Assembly (NCBI GenBank): GCA_009377495.1
Contig: WHTZ01000011.1
Span: 1-64,000, forward strand
Length of the DNA: 64,000 bases
From: Luteitalea sp.
Lineage (GTDB): Bacteria > Acidobacteriota > Vicinamibacteria > Vicinamibacterales > Vicinamibacteraceae
Direction: 5' to 3'
Positions 18,516 to 25,452 of the stretch are shown in pieces. Position 1 is the stretch's first letter. Every line of letters starts with the position of its first letter. A program made the position numbers and the translations under genes. The notes beneath the pieces were generated by a model. It saw only the letters and a list, made by a program, of their open reading frames with translations, was not told the origin of the DNA and ran no database searches.

Positions 18516-18527
18516 TGCGGCGCACCC
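18487..18527. repeat. 41-bp direct repeat of the GntR leader, left copy
   Basis: Bases 18487-18527 match 19405-19444, the promoter and first codons of the GntR gene, in the same orientation with only about two differences. The two copies bracket the truncated sulfatase and the composite repeat. This suggests that a duplication or recombination copied the promoter and removed the sulfatase 3' end. Confidence 0.75.
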
Positions 18528-19089
18528 TTCGTTCGGCGAACTCATCGTCGGGCAGCCGGATCTGCGACTGGTGCGTTGTCGTGATATTGAACACACTGAA
18601 GAACGGCTGGCCGGGCCGGCGGTTACGCCAGTGCGCGGTCTTCGACGAGTCGTCCCAGCAGCCCGGTGGCGTCTTGAAGTTGTAATCCTCCTTGACGTTG
18701 TTCGTGGTGTAGTAGCCTGCCTCGCGGAGGTATTCGGGGAAGCAACGGACGTGCTGCGGGATGGGAACAGTGCTGCGCATATGCTGCGTGCCGAGTGAGG
18801 TCGCATACATGCCCGTGATCAGGGACGACCGCGCCGGGCTGCATACGCTCGCCGTCGAGAAGGCCTTCGAGTACCGCACGCCCTGCCGTGCCACCCGATC
18901 CAAGTTCGGCGTCACGGCGTGCGCGTCGCCGTAGGCGCCCAGCACGGGGCTGGCGTCTTCCCACGTAATCCACAAGATGTTCGGTCGATCGTCACCTGCC
19001 TCCGTTTGCGCGAACCTGGCATAAGGCACCCACGCCACGGCCAGGGCACTCGCCAACAGCATCAGCATCTTGATGTGTCGTCCATTCAT
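18490..19089 (-). pseudogene. Truncated sulfatase (N-terminal third only)
   Basis: 199 codons. A signal peptide (about residues 7-27) is followed by a clear sulfatase N-terminus: RPNILWITWEDASPVLGAYGD with metal-binding acids, then the formylglycine site CSPARSSL near residues 83-90 (C-x-P-x-R) and GMYATSLGTQHMRS. Full-length relatives are normally well over 400 residues. Here the frame runs into a duplicate of the GntR leader at about residue 187 and stops, so the C-terminal metal ligands and the second domain are lost. It is probably inactive. When intact it would have removed sulfate esters from the glycan attacked by the neighbouring GH2. Its own leftward promoter is site B at 19405-19432. 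Confidence 0.8.
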
Positions 19090-19130
19090 GATTGTCCGTG
19101 CTGCCCGGCTTTGCGAGGCGTGTGGCTGAT

Positions 19131-19366
19131 GTAAATCTCAGCAAGGTGTCAATCTCGGGTGCTTAACGGTTCTGGGGGTCGCGGCCGGGCACGTCGTTGT
19201 AGGCCCGGCTGACATCGACGGCGGACGGGGTCGCCGGCTGAGAAAAAGGGGACAGGCCCTTTTTTCGTCGGCGTTGGTTCTCGAAAAAGGGGCCTGTCCC
19301 CTTTTTCCGACCCTCCAGATCTCGCGACCCCCATTTCCGTTAAGCACCCGTAAATCTCAGCGAGGT
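19131..19366. repeat. Composite repeat between sulfatase and GntR genes, with REP-like palindrome copy 2 at its core
   Basis: This holds most of the 342-base gap 19090-19431. The core palindrome has arms 19243-19267 and 19282-19306 (25 bases, one mismatch) around the loop TCGGCGTTGGTTCT. Around it lie 28-base inverted repeats 19156-19183 and 19323-19350 (25 of 28 matching; ends CGGGTGCTTAACGG). Outside these, a 17-base direct repeat starts GTAAATCTCAGC (19131-19147 and 19350-19366, one mismatch). The arrangement (direct repeat, terminal inverted repeat, core hairpin) looks like a non-autonomous mobile element; no transposase is encoded. Confidence 0.75.
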
Positions 19367-19404
19367 TGACACCCCTGTGAGCCATGGTATAACTAAGTGT
19401 AAAG

Positions 19405-19432
19405 AGTCTAACATACCAACATTTTGGATCAA
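19405..19432 (-). promoter_or_regulatory. Promoter with shared operator motif (site B), reading toward the sulfatase and overlapping the GntR start
   Basis: Minus-strand TTGATC (19432-19427) and TAGACT (19410-19405) are 16 bases apart with AATGTTGGTATGTTAGAC (19423-19406) between them. The motif ends nine bases before the ATG of the divergent GntR gene, so a bound repressor would also cover the GntR translation-start region. That would allow autoregulation. Confidence 0.65.
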
Positions 19433-20178
19433 TGCGGCGCCCCCTTCTCGCCAAATCCGCGAAGCTCGACGCGACGAGTCCGTTACCGCTGTATGCACAA
19501 GTCGAGCAGCTTCTCCGCGACTTGATTCGCGACCGACCGTATCAGAAGGGCCGGCTGCTGCCGGACGAAATCACCCTTGCGCGAGAATGGGGCGTCAGCC
19601 GCAACACCGTACGCACCGCTATGGGCACGCTGGTGGCGGAGGGTGTGCTGCAGCGACAGTCCGGCGTGGGCACGCGCGTCAGGCGCGACCGGTTCGCCTC
19701 GGGTGTCGCGGCCTGGCAGAGCTTCAGCAAGGAAATGGCGCGCCGCGGCGTGACGGTGGAACGGTTCTCCACGCGGTGCATCGAGGTCACGGCGTCAGCC
19801 GACGTGGCCGAAGCGCTGGAGGTTGCACCCGGCACGCCCGTGCTGCTGCTCGACCGCGTGCGGGGCTGGGACGGCACGCCATCGGTCGATTTTCAATCGT
19901 ATCTCCACCCGCGCCTCGGGCTCACGACCGATGAAGACTATGAGCGCCCGCTTTACGAGTTGATTGCCGAACGCTCGGGCATCGTGGCCCAGCGTTCCGT
20001 CGACGAATTCACGGCGATCGCGGCGGACAAAGGCCTGGCGCGGCGCCTGGGGGTGCGAATCGGGACGCCGCTGTTGTGGCGCAAACGGATCGTGTGCGAC
20101 AGGGCCGGCAAGCCGGTCGAGCTCGCCTGCGTGACGTACCGCAGCGACCGCTTCACGCTGACCCTCACCCTCGAATAG
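19432..20178 (+). CDS. GntR family transcriptional regulator (HutC type, UTRA domain)
   Basis: 248 residues. The N-terminal winged helix-turn-helix (about residues 18-85) has SPLPLYAQVEQLLRDLI, the recognition region REWGVSRNTVRTAMGTLVAEG, and the wing GVGTRV. The C-terminal UTRA ligand domain (about 100-245) has TPVLLLDRVRGWDG and ending motifs usual for sugar-phosphate-responsive HutC members. It sits between the leftward glycosidase/sulfatase units and the rightward kinase-isomerase-porter genes, and an 18-bp motif overlaps its start. It is therefore probably the local repressor, released by a phosphorylated sugar. There is no clear Shine-Dalgarno before ATG 19432. The next gene follows after 17 bases. 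Confidence 0.9.
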   Translation: MRRPLLAKSAKLDATSPLPLYAQVEQLLRDLIRDRPYQKGRLLPDEITLAREWGVSRNTVRTAMGTLVAEGVLQRQSGVGTRVRRDRFASGVAAWQSFSKEMARRGVTVERFSTRCIEVTASADVAEALEVAPGTPVLLLDRVRGWDGTPSVDFQSYLHPRLGLTTDEDYERPLYELIAERSGIVAQRSVDEFTAIAADKGLARRLGVRIGTPLLWRKRIVCDRAGKPVELACVTYRSDRFTLTLTLE

Positions 20179-20195
20179 CAGAAGGGAAAGCGCCT

Positions 20196-21155
20196 ACGAC
20201 CATCCTCGCTGCCGACCTGGGGGGCACGCGCATCAAGCTTGGCATCGTGCGCGATGCCGCAGTGCTCGCACGTGAGACCTTCGCCGCGGAGTCGCAAGAC
20301 GGGCTGGCGCGTCAGCTCCCGAAGATCGCCGCGGCGTTCGCCACGCTCTGTGACCGGGCCAGCGTCGACATGGCGGAATGCACGGCCGTCGGGTTCTGTT
20401 ATCCGGGGCTGACCGATCCGGGTTGCCGCCGTGTCGTCGCCGCGTATGGGAAATACACCGACGCGCCGACGCTCGATCTCGTCGCATGGGGCCGCGAGTA
20501 CCTGGCGCTGCCGGTGTGGGTCGAGAACGACGCGCGCGTCGCGCTGCTCGGCGAATGGCAGTTCGGCGCCGGGCGCGGCTGCGACGATCTCGTGATGGTG
20601 ACGCTCGGCACCGGCATCGGCGCCGTGGCGATGATCGAAGGCCGCTTGCGGCGAGGGCGGCACGGCCAGGCCGGCGTGCTCGGCGGTCATTTCACGGTGC
20701 GGCTCGGCGGGCGCCGCTGCAGGTGCGGCAACATCGGCTGCGCCGAGACCGAAGCCTCGAACGCCTATCTCCCGGCGATCGCCCGCGAGTGGCCGGGTTT
20801 CGCGGAGAGCCGGCTGGCCGCGGAACCGGTGATCGACTACGCCACCGTGTTTCGCCTCGCGGGCGAGGGTGAGGCCTGCGCCGTGGCGATTCGGACGCAC
20901 AGCGTGCAAGTGTGGGGCGCGGTGATCGTGAATTTGATCCACGCCTTCGATCCGGTGCGCGTCATCGTCGGTGGCGGCGTGATGGCAAGTGCCGACACGA
21001 TTTTGCCGGCGCTGCGCGACTACGTGAGCCGCCACGCGCACACACCGTGGGGCACCGTCGAAGTCGTCGCCTCTGCGCTCGGCGACGACTTCGCCCTGTT
21101 CGGATGCGAGGTGTTGCTGCGGGAGCGAATGCAGCCCACAGGCGTGAGCCGATGA
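20196..21155 (+). CDS. ROK family sugar kinase, probable non-ATG start
   Basis: About 319 residues. The phosphate-binding motif AADLGGTRIKLG starts the protein. The catalytic aspartate is in VENDARVALLGEW, and the zinc motif is CRCGNIGCAETEAS. These show an active-type ROK kinase phosphorylating a hexose such as glucose or mannose. No ATG, GTG or TTG exists in frame between the GntR stop and the conserved N-terminus. GAAGGG at 20181-20186 places the ACG at 20196 at correct spacing, giving TILAADLGG as residues 2-10, so an ACG start (or a mutated ATG) is proposed. A start at ATG 20076 inside the GntR gene is possible but would add an unrelated tail. Its stop overlaps the next ATG. Confidence 0.8.
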   Translation, partial: TTILAADLGGTRIKLGIVRDAAVLARETFAAESQDGLARQLPKIAAAFATLCDRASVDMAECTAVGFCYPGLTDPGCRRVVAAYGKYTDAPTLDLVAWGREYLALPVWVENDARVALLGEWQFGAGRGCDDLVMVTLGTGIGAVAMIEGRLRRGRHGQAGVLGGHFTVRLGGRRCRCGNIGCAETEASNAYLPAIAREWPGFAESRLAAEPVIDYATVFRLAGEGEACAVAIRTHSVQVWGAVIVNLIHAFDPVRVIVGGGVMASADTILPALRDYVSRHAHTPWGTVEVVASALGDDFALFGCEVLLRERMQPTGVSR

Positions 21156-22918
21156 ACGCGAGCTACGACAAATCTCCCTCGGTCGCCGTTCCCGACTCCG
21201 CCGGCGCGTCGGTGGCGGGCTGGGAGGCGATCGGCGCCCGCTTGCGTCGCGCAGTCGCCGAGCGCGCAGCACCGCGCACGGTCCTGGTCGTCGAGTGCTA
21301 TACCGGCGTGGACGAGGACCGTGTGCGCGACGAGCTGTCGGAGCAGCTCGGCCCAGCCGACACCATCGAGGCGCGCCATGCGCTCCGTGAACCGGCAGCG
21401 ATCGACCGGCTGGTCGAGCCGTTTCTCGGCGGCGACGACCCCGTGTTCGGGTTTCTCTGTGGCATCCAACTGGCGCAGTTTTTCGAGCCGGAACGCGTGG
21501 CCGTGCTGCGCAAGCGCGTCGCCGACGTGACGAGCGGCGTGGTGCTTGTCGTCGGCTGCGGCGCGGCGCACGTGGCGGCCGAGGCTGACGTGTTGGTCTA
21601 TGCCGACCTGGCGCGCTGGGAGGCGCAGCTTCGGTTCCGCCGTGGCGAAGCGGACAATCTGGGCGCAGACAACCGCGCCGCTCCGTCGAGCCGACAGTAC
21701 AAGCGGGCGTTCTTCATCGACTGGCGAGTGTGCGATCGGTGGAAGCGCGGCCTCATCGCGCGTTGGGATTTCGTGCTCGACACGCACGACCCTCGCCAGC
21801 CGAAGCTTTCGGAGGGCGAAGCGGTACGCCGCGGGCTGCGCCACGCGGTCACCCGGCCGTTTCGCGTCGTGCCGTTCTTCGACCCGGCACCCTGGGGCGG
21901 CCACTGGATGAAGGAGGTCTGCGCGCTCGATGGCGCCGCGCCCAACTACGGCTGGTGCTTCAATTGCGTGCTCGAGGAGAACAGCCTCGTGCTCGACTGC
22001 GGCGGGCTTCGCGTGGAGCTACCCTCGCTCGACCTCGTGTTCGACCAGCCGCGTGCGCTGCTCGGCGAGGCCGTGCACGCCCGCTTCGGCGACGAGTTTC
22101 CGATCCGCTTCGATTTCCTCGACACGATGGGCGGCGGCAACCTCAGTTTTCAGGTCCATCCGCTGACCGAATACATCCAGCAACACTTCGGCATGCACTA
22201 TACGCAGGACGAGAGCTATTACGTGCTCGATGCGGCGCCCGGCGCGGAAGTGTACCTCGGGCTGACGGACGGTGTGGACCGCGACGCGATGGCGCGCGAT
22301 CTGCGGTCGGCCGAGGCGGGCGGCCGGCCGTTCCCCGACGGGAAATACGTCAGCCGCTGGCCCGCGAAGAAACATGATCATTTCCTGATTCCGGCGGGCA
22401 CGTGTCACTGCCAGGGGCGCAACAGCGTGGTGCTCGAGATCAGCGCGACGCCCTACATCTTCACGTTCAAGCTGTGGGACTGGGGCCGGCCTGGGCTCGA
22501 CGGCGAGCCGCGTCCGATCCATCTCGACCACGGCCTGGCCAACCTCCAGTGGAACCGCACGGCCGGCTGGGTGCGCGAGCACCTCATCAACCGCATCACG
22601 GGGCTCAGCCACGGCGACGGCTGGCGCGAGGAGCGCACGGGGCTGCACGAGCGCGAATTCATCGAAACGCGCCGGCATTGGTTCACCGGACCCGTGCCGC
22701 ACGATACGTGCGGCGGCGTGCACGTGCTCAACCTTGTCGAGGGCCGCGAGGCGATCGTCGAGAGCCCGACGGGAGCGTTCGAGCCGTTCCCGGTCCACTA
22801 TGCCGAGACCTTCATCGTCCCGGCGGCTGTCGGTCCCTACGTGATTCGCCCGCTCGGCGCGGCCGAGCAACCGCACGCCACGATAAAGGCGTTTGTCCGC
22901 ACATGTGAAAAAAGATGA
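21152..22918 (+). CDS. Class I mannose-6-phosphate isomerase, long form
   Basis: 588 residues from ATG 21152, overlapping the ROK stop by four bases. The N-terminal about 190 residues resemble a nucleoside-kinase-like region (VLVVECYTGVDEDRVRDELSEQL, then LGGDDPVFGF). The C-terminal part is the cupin isomerase: FFDPAPWGGHWMKEV, PIRFDFLDTMGGGNLSFQVHP (metal-binding Q and H), then QDESYYVLDA, HDHFLIPAGTCHCQG with more metal ligands. It converts mannose 6-phosphate to fructose 6-phosphate in the cytoplasm. The long two-domain form is found in some Acidobacteriota and Bacteroidota. Coupled to the ROK kinase upstream, it points to mannose use. Confidence 0.88.
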   Translation: MNASYDKSPSVAVPDSAGASVAGWEAIGARLRRAVAERAAPRTVLVVECYTGVDEDRVRDELSEQLGPADTIEARHALREPAAIDRLVEPFLGGDDPVFGFLCGIQLAQFFEPERVAVLRKRVADVTSGVVLVVGCGAAHVAAEADVLVYADLARWEAQLRFRRGEADNLGADNRAAPSSRQYKRAFFIDWRVCDRWKRGLIARWDFVLDTHDPRQPKLSEGEAVRRGLRHAVTRPFRVVPFFDPAPWGGHWMKEVCALDGAAPNYGWCFNCVLEENSLVLDCGGLRVELPSLDLVFDQPRALLGEAVHARFGDEFPIRFDFLDTMGGGNLSFQVHPLTEYIQQHFGMHYTQDESYYVLDAAPGAEVYLGLTDGVDRDAMARDLRSAEAGGRPFPDGKYVSRWPAKKHDHFLIPAGTCHCQGRNSVVLEISATPYIFTFKLWDWGRPGLDGEPRPIHLDHGLANLQWNRTAGWVREHLINRITGLSHGDGWREERTGLHEREFIETRRHWFTGPVPHDTCGGVHVLNLVEGREAIVESPTGAFEPFPVHYAETFIVPAAVGPYVIRPLGAAEQPHATIKAFVRTCEKR

Positions 22919-23505
22919 CAGGCATCTTTGCCCTAGACCTTCCCTGGCTCACGAGCCGCTTCGACGTCGCCACGGGCGCGATCGACGGCGTGCCGTCCGT
23001 GCAGCGGTACCTCGCCGACCTGCGCGGATGTTTCGCCGACGCCCGCGCCTACGAGGCGGCGCTCGCGCGCGGCAACCCGCTCGTCTACAGCGTGGCCTCG
23101 GTCGAGCCTGCCCACGGCGCGGGCGATCTGCACTATGGGCTTGCGGTTGTGCATCCGGGCCGCGTGGGTGGTGAGTACTTTCATACGAAAGGCCACCTGC
23201 ACCAGTGGCGGGAGGCGGCGGAAATTTACCTCGGCCTCGCCGGCGAAGGCGCGATGCTGCTCGAGTCGGAGCGCACGGGCGAAACCCGGCTCGTGCCGTT
23301 AGGCGAGGGCCATGTGGTGTATGTGCCGGGCTACACCGCGCACCACACGATCAACACGGCCGCTGTGCCGCTCGCCTACCTCGGCGTCTACCCCGCCGCG
23401 GCCGGCCACGACTACGGCGCCATCGCCGACTCGAACTTCCGCTCGGTCGTCGTCGAACGCGACGGCCGGCCCGTGCTGTTGGAACGCGCCGCCTTCCATG
23501 CGTGA
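22915..23505 (+). CDS. Cupin-type glucose-6-phosphate isomerase
   Basis: 196 residues from ATG 22915, overlapping the previous stop by four bases. The cupin metal motif is clear: GGEYFHTKGHLHQW followed by AAEIYLGLAGEG and YVPGYTAHHTIN (H-x-H ... E ... H). Other matches are NPLVYSVASVEP and DLHYGLAVVHPG. This is the archaeal-type phosphoglucose isomerase fold, unrelated to the common PGI. It interconverts glucose 6-phosphate and fructose 6-phosphate and so completes entry of hexoses from the ROK/PMI step into glycolysis. It overlaps the next gene by eight bases. Confidence 0.88.
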   Translation: MTGIFALDLPWLTSRFDVATGAIDGVPSVQRYLADLRGCFADARAYEAALARGNPLVYSVASVEPAHGAGDLHYGLAVVHPGRVGGEYFHTKGHLHQWREAAEIYLGLAGEGAMLLESERTGETRLVPLGEGHVVYVPGYTAHHTINTAAVPLAYLGVYPAAAGHDYGAIADSNFRSVVVERDGRPVLLERAAFHA

Positions 23506-23893
23506 TTACGTCACCAAACCCATCCCCGCGATGCCGCCGCCGGTGACGGTCGTCGAGCGTCCGTGGGGCTCGTTCACACAGTACGCGTTCAACCAGGATT
23601 GCACCGTGAGCCTCATGACGGTGAAGCCCCACGAGCGGCTGAGCCTGCAGTCGCACACGGGCCGCGCCGAGCTATGGGTCGTGCTCGACGATGGCGCGGT
23701 CGTGCAAGTCGGAGACCAGACCCGGCGGTGCAAAGCCGGCGACGAAATCTGGATCCCGGCCAACGAAACGCACCGCCTCGGCTGCGATGGCCCGGGCCCG
23801 GTGCGTGTGCTGGAGGTCGCGTTCGGCAACTGGCAGCAGGACGACATCACGCGCCACGAAGACGATTTCAACCGGCCACAGAGCGGCGGCTGA
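23498..23893 (+). CDS. Mannose-6-phosphate isomerase type II-like single cupin
   Basis: 131 residues from ATG 23498; the longer frame upstream is a shadow of the isomerase gene. It matches the C-terminal cupin of bifunctional GDP-mannose pyrophosphorylase/PMI: ERPWGSFTQYAFNQDCTVSLMTVKPHERLSLQSH, then RAELWVVLDDGAVVQVG and GDEIWIPANETHRLG. The metal ligands Q-x-H, E and H are present. Standing alone it is either a second mannose-6-phosphate isomerase or a sugar-phosphate-binding relative. It is fifth in the GntR-led operon. Confidence 0.82.
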   Translation: MRDYVTKPIPAMPPPVTVVERPWGSFTQYAFNQDCTVSLMTVKPHERLSLQSHTGRAELWVVLDDGAVVQVGDQTRRCKAGDEIWIPANETHRLGCDGPGPVRVLEVAFGNWQQDDITRHEDDFNRPQSGG

Positions 23894-23941
23894 AACCGCG
23901 CGCCACCCTTCTCTGTTGGCGGTCCCCAAGGCGTCTGTTGC

Positions 23942-25348
23942 ATGCCTATCTCCGATCACACGCCCGCCAATCCCGCCGCTGTTTCCATGAACCCGAGGGA
24001 GCGCGCCAGGACACCGATCGGGTACGTGACGCTCATTGGCGTCGTGGCGGCCAGCGCCGGCTTCCTCTTTGGCTACGACACGGCGGTGGTGTCCGGCGCC
24101 ATTGGTTTTCTCAAAGCACATTTCGCGCTGACCACCGGGCTCACCGGCTGGGCGGCGTCGAGCATCCTCATCGGCTGCACGTTTGGCGCGCTGGCGGCGG
24201 GGCCGTTGAGCGACCGCTTCGGGCGGAAGCCGAGCCTGGCTTTCTGCGGTCTGCTGTTCGCAACATCGTCGCTGGCGTCGGCACTGCCGCACTCGATCGG
24301 GCAGTTCGCGGCGGCGCGCTTCGTCGGCGGGCTGGCCATCGGCGCAGCCTCCATTCTCTCGCCGATCTACATTGCGGAGGTCGCGCCGGCGAAGTATCGC
24401 GGGCGGCTCGTGGCGCTCTACCAACTGGCGATCGTTGTCGGGATTCTGGTCGTGTTCTTCGTCAACCTCCAGATTCAGCGCCAGGGCGACCTGACGTGGA
24501 ACGAGGCCACGGGCTGGCGGGTGATGTTTGCGTCGCTCGTGCCACCGTCGCTGTTGTTCGTGCTGTGCGTGCTGCTGGTACCGGAGAGCCCGCGCTGGCT
24601 GCTGAAGGTGGGCCGCACCGAGCAGGCGCGGACAGTGCTCGCGCGGGTCGCGGGCGCCTCGCAGATGGAGGGCGAGATCCACGCCATCCGCGGGGCGCTG
24701 GGCGAGCAGGCCGCGCGGTGGCGCGAGCTGTTCGCGTCGGGGCATCGGCGTGCATTGATTGTCGGTGGGATGCTCGCGATCTTCCAGCAGTTGAGCGGCA
24801 TCAACGCCATCATCTATTACGCACCCGAGATCTTCACGGCAGCAGGTTTCGGACGCGATGCGGCGTTTGCCAACACGGTCATCATCGGCGTCGTCAATCT
24901 GGTCTTTACCTTTCTCGCCATCGGACTGGTAGACCGGGTCGGCCGGCGGCCGCTGCTGCTCGTCGGCACGCTGTTGCAGACGCTCGCGCACCTGGCAGTC
25001 GGTTGGTTCATGAGCTGCGGCGTGGCGGGCTGGCCGCTGGTCACGAGCATGCTGGTGTTCATCGGAGCCTTTGCGATGGCGATGGGGCCGGTCACGTGGA
25101 TCGTCAACGCGGAGATCTTCCCGACGCGGCTGCGCGGGCGCGCGATCTCCGCGTCGATTTCCGCGCTGTGGCTGACGAACTGGCTCGTGACGCAGCTCTT
25201 CCCGTCGCTCCAGGCAACTCTGGGCACGGCGAACACGTTTTGGGGGTTCGCCGCGCTGAGTCTCGCGACGTTCGTCTTCGTGCTCCGCATGGTGCCCGAG
25301 ACGAAGGGCCGCACGCTGGAGCAGATCGAGAGCGAGTGGGCACGGTGA
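23942..25348 (+). CDS. MFS sugar porter (XylE/GalP-like)
   Basis: 468 residues with about twelve membrane spans. Sugar-porter signatures are all present: GYDTAVVSGAIGFL in helix 1, DRFGRKPSL after helix 2, ARFVGGLAIG, PIYIAEVAPAKYRGRLV, PESPRWLL, QQLSGINAIIYYAPEIF in helix 7, DRVGRRPLL, and PETKGRTLEQIE at the C-terminus. It should bring hexose through the inner membrane by proton symport or facilitated transport, feeding the ROK kinase four genes upstream. A start at the internal Met in MNPRERARTP is also possible. It is the last gene of the operon. Confidence 0.92.
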   Translation: MPISDHTPANPAAVSMNPRERARTPIGYVTLIGVVAASAGFLFGYDTAVVSGAIGFLKAHFALTTGLTGWAASSILIGCTFGALAAGPLSDRFGRKPSLAFCGLLFATSSLASALPHSIGQFAAARFVGGLAIGAASILSPIYIAEVAPAKYRGRLVALYQLAIVVGILVVFFVNLQIQRQGDLTWNEATGWRVMFASLVPPSLLFVLCVLLVPESPRWLLKVGRTEQARTVLARVAGASQMEGEIHAIRGALGEQAARWRELFASGHRRALIVGGMLAIFQQLSGINAIIYYAPEIFTAAGFGRDAAFANTVIIGVVNLVFTFLAIGLVDRVGRRPLLLVGTLLQTLAHLAVGWFMSCGVAGWPLVTSMLVFIGAFAMAMGPVTWIVNAEIFPTRLRGRAISASISALWLTNWLVTQLFPSLQATLGTANTFWGFAALSLATFVFVLRMVPETKGRTLEQIESEWAR

Positions 25349-25355
25349 CGTGCAC

Positions 25356-25385
25356 CCGGTAGAAGACCTGCCGGTAGAAGACCTG
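25356..25385. repeat. Perfect 15-bp tandem duplication just upstream of the TonB receptor promoter
   Basis: CCGGTAGAAGACCTG occurs twice in a row (25356-25370 and 25371-25385), ending two bases before the -35 box at 25388. It could be a paired activator site or simply a recent slippage duplication. Confidence 0.85.
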
Positions 25386-25387
25386 CC

Positions 25388-25416
25388 TTGACATCAGAAT
25401 GTTGGTATGTTAGACA
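25388..25416 (+). promoter_or_regulatory. Promoter with shared operator motif (site C), upstream of the TonB receptor
   Basis: TTGACA (25388-25393) and TAGACA (25411-25416) are separated by exactly 17 bases. AATGTTGGTATGTTAGAC (25398-25415) fills the spacer and most of the -10 box. The context outside the motif differs from sites A and B, so conservation is not explained by the local duplication. It lies about 37 bases before the receptor ATG, which has a good GGAGGGGG ribosome site. Confidence 0.75.
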
Positions 25417-25452
25417 TTTCGCATCGACGCGACAATCACGGAGGGGGCCAAG

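Noticed and set aside
23563-25362. A 599-codon plus-strand frame over the cupin and MFS genes
   Set aside because: It is the +1 frame of the MFS porter, whose signatures are all in the other frame.
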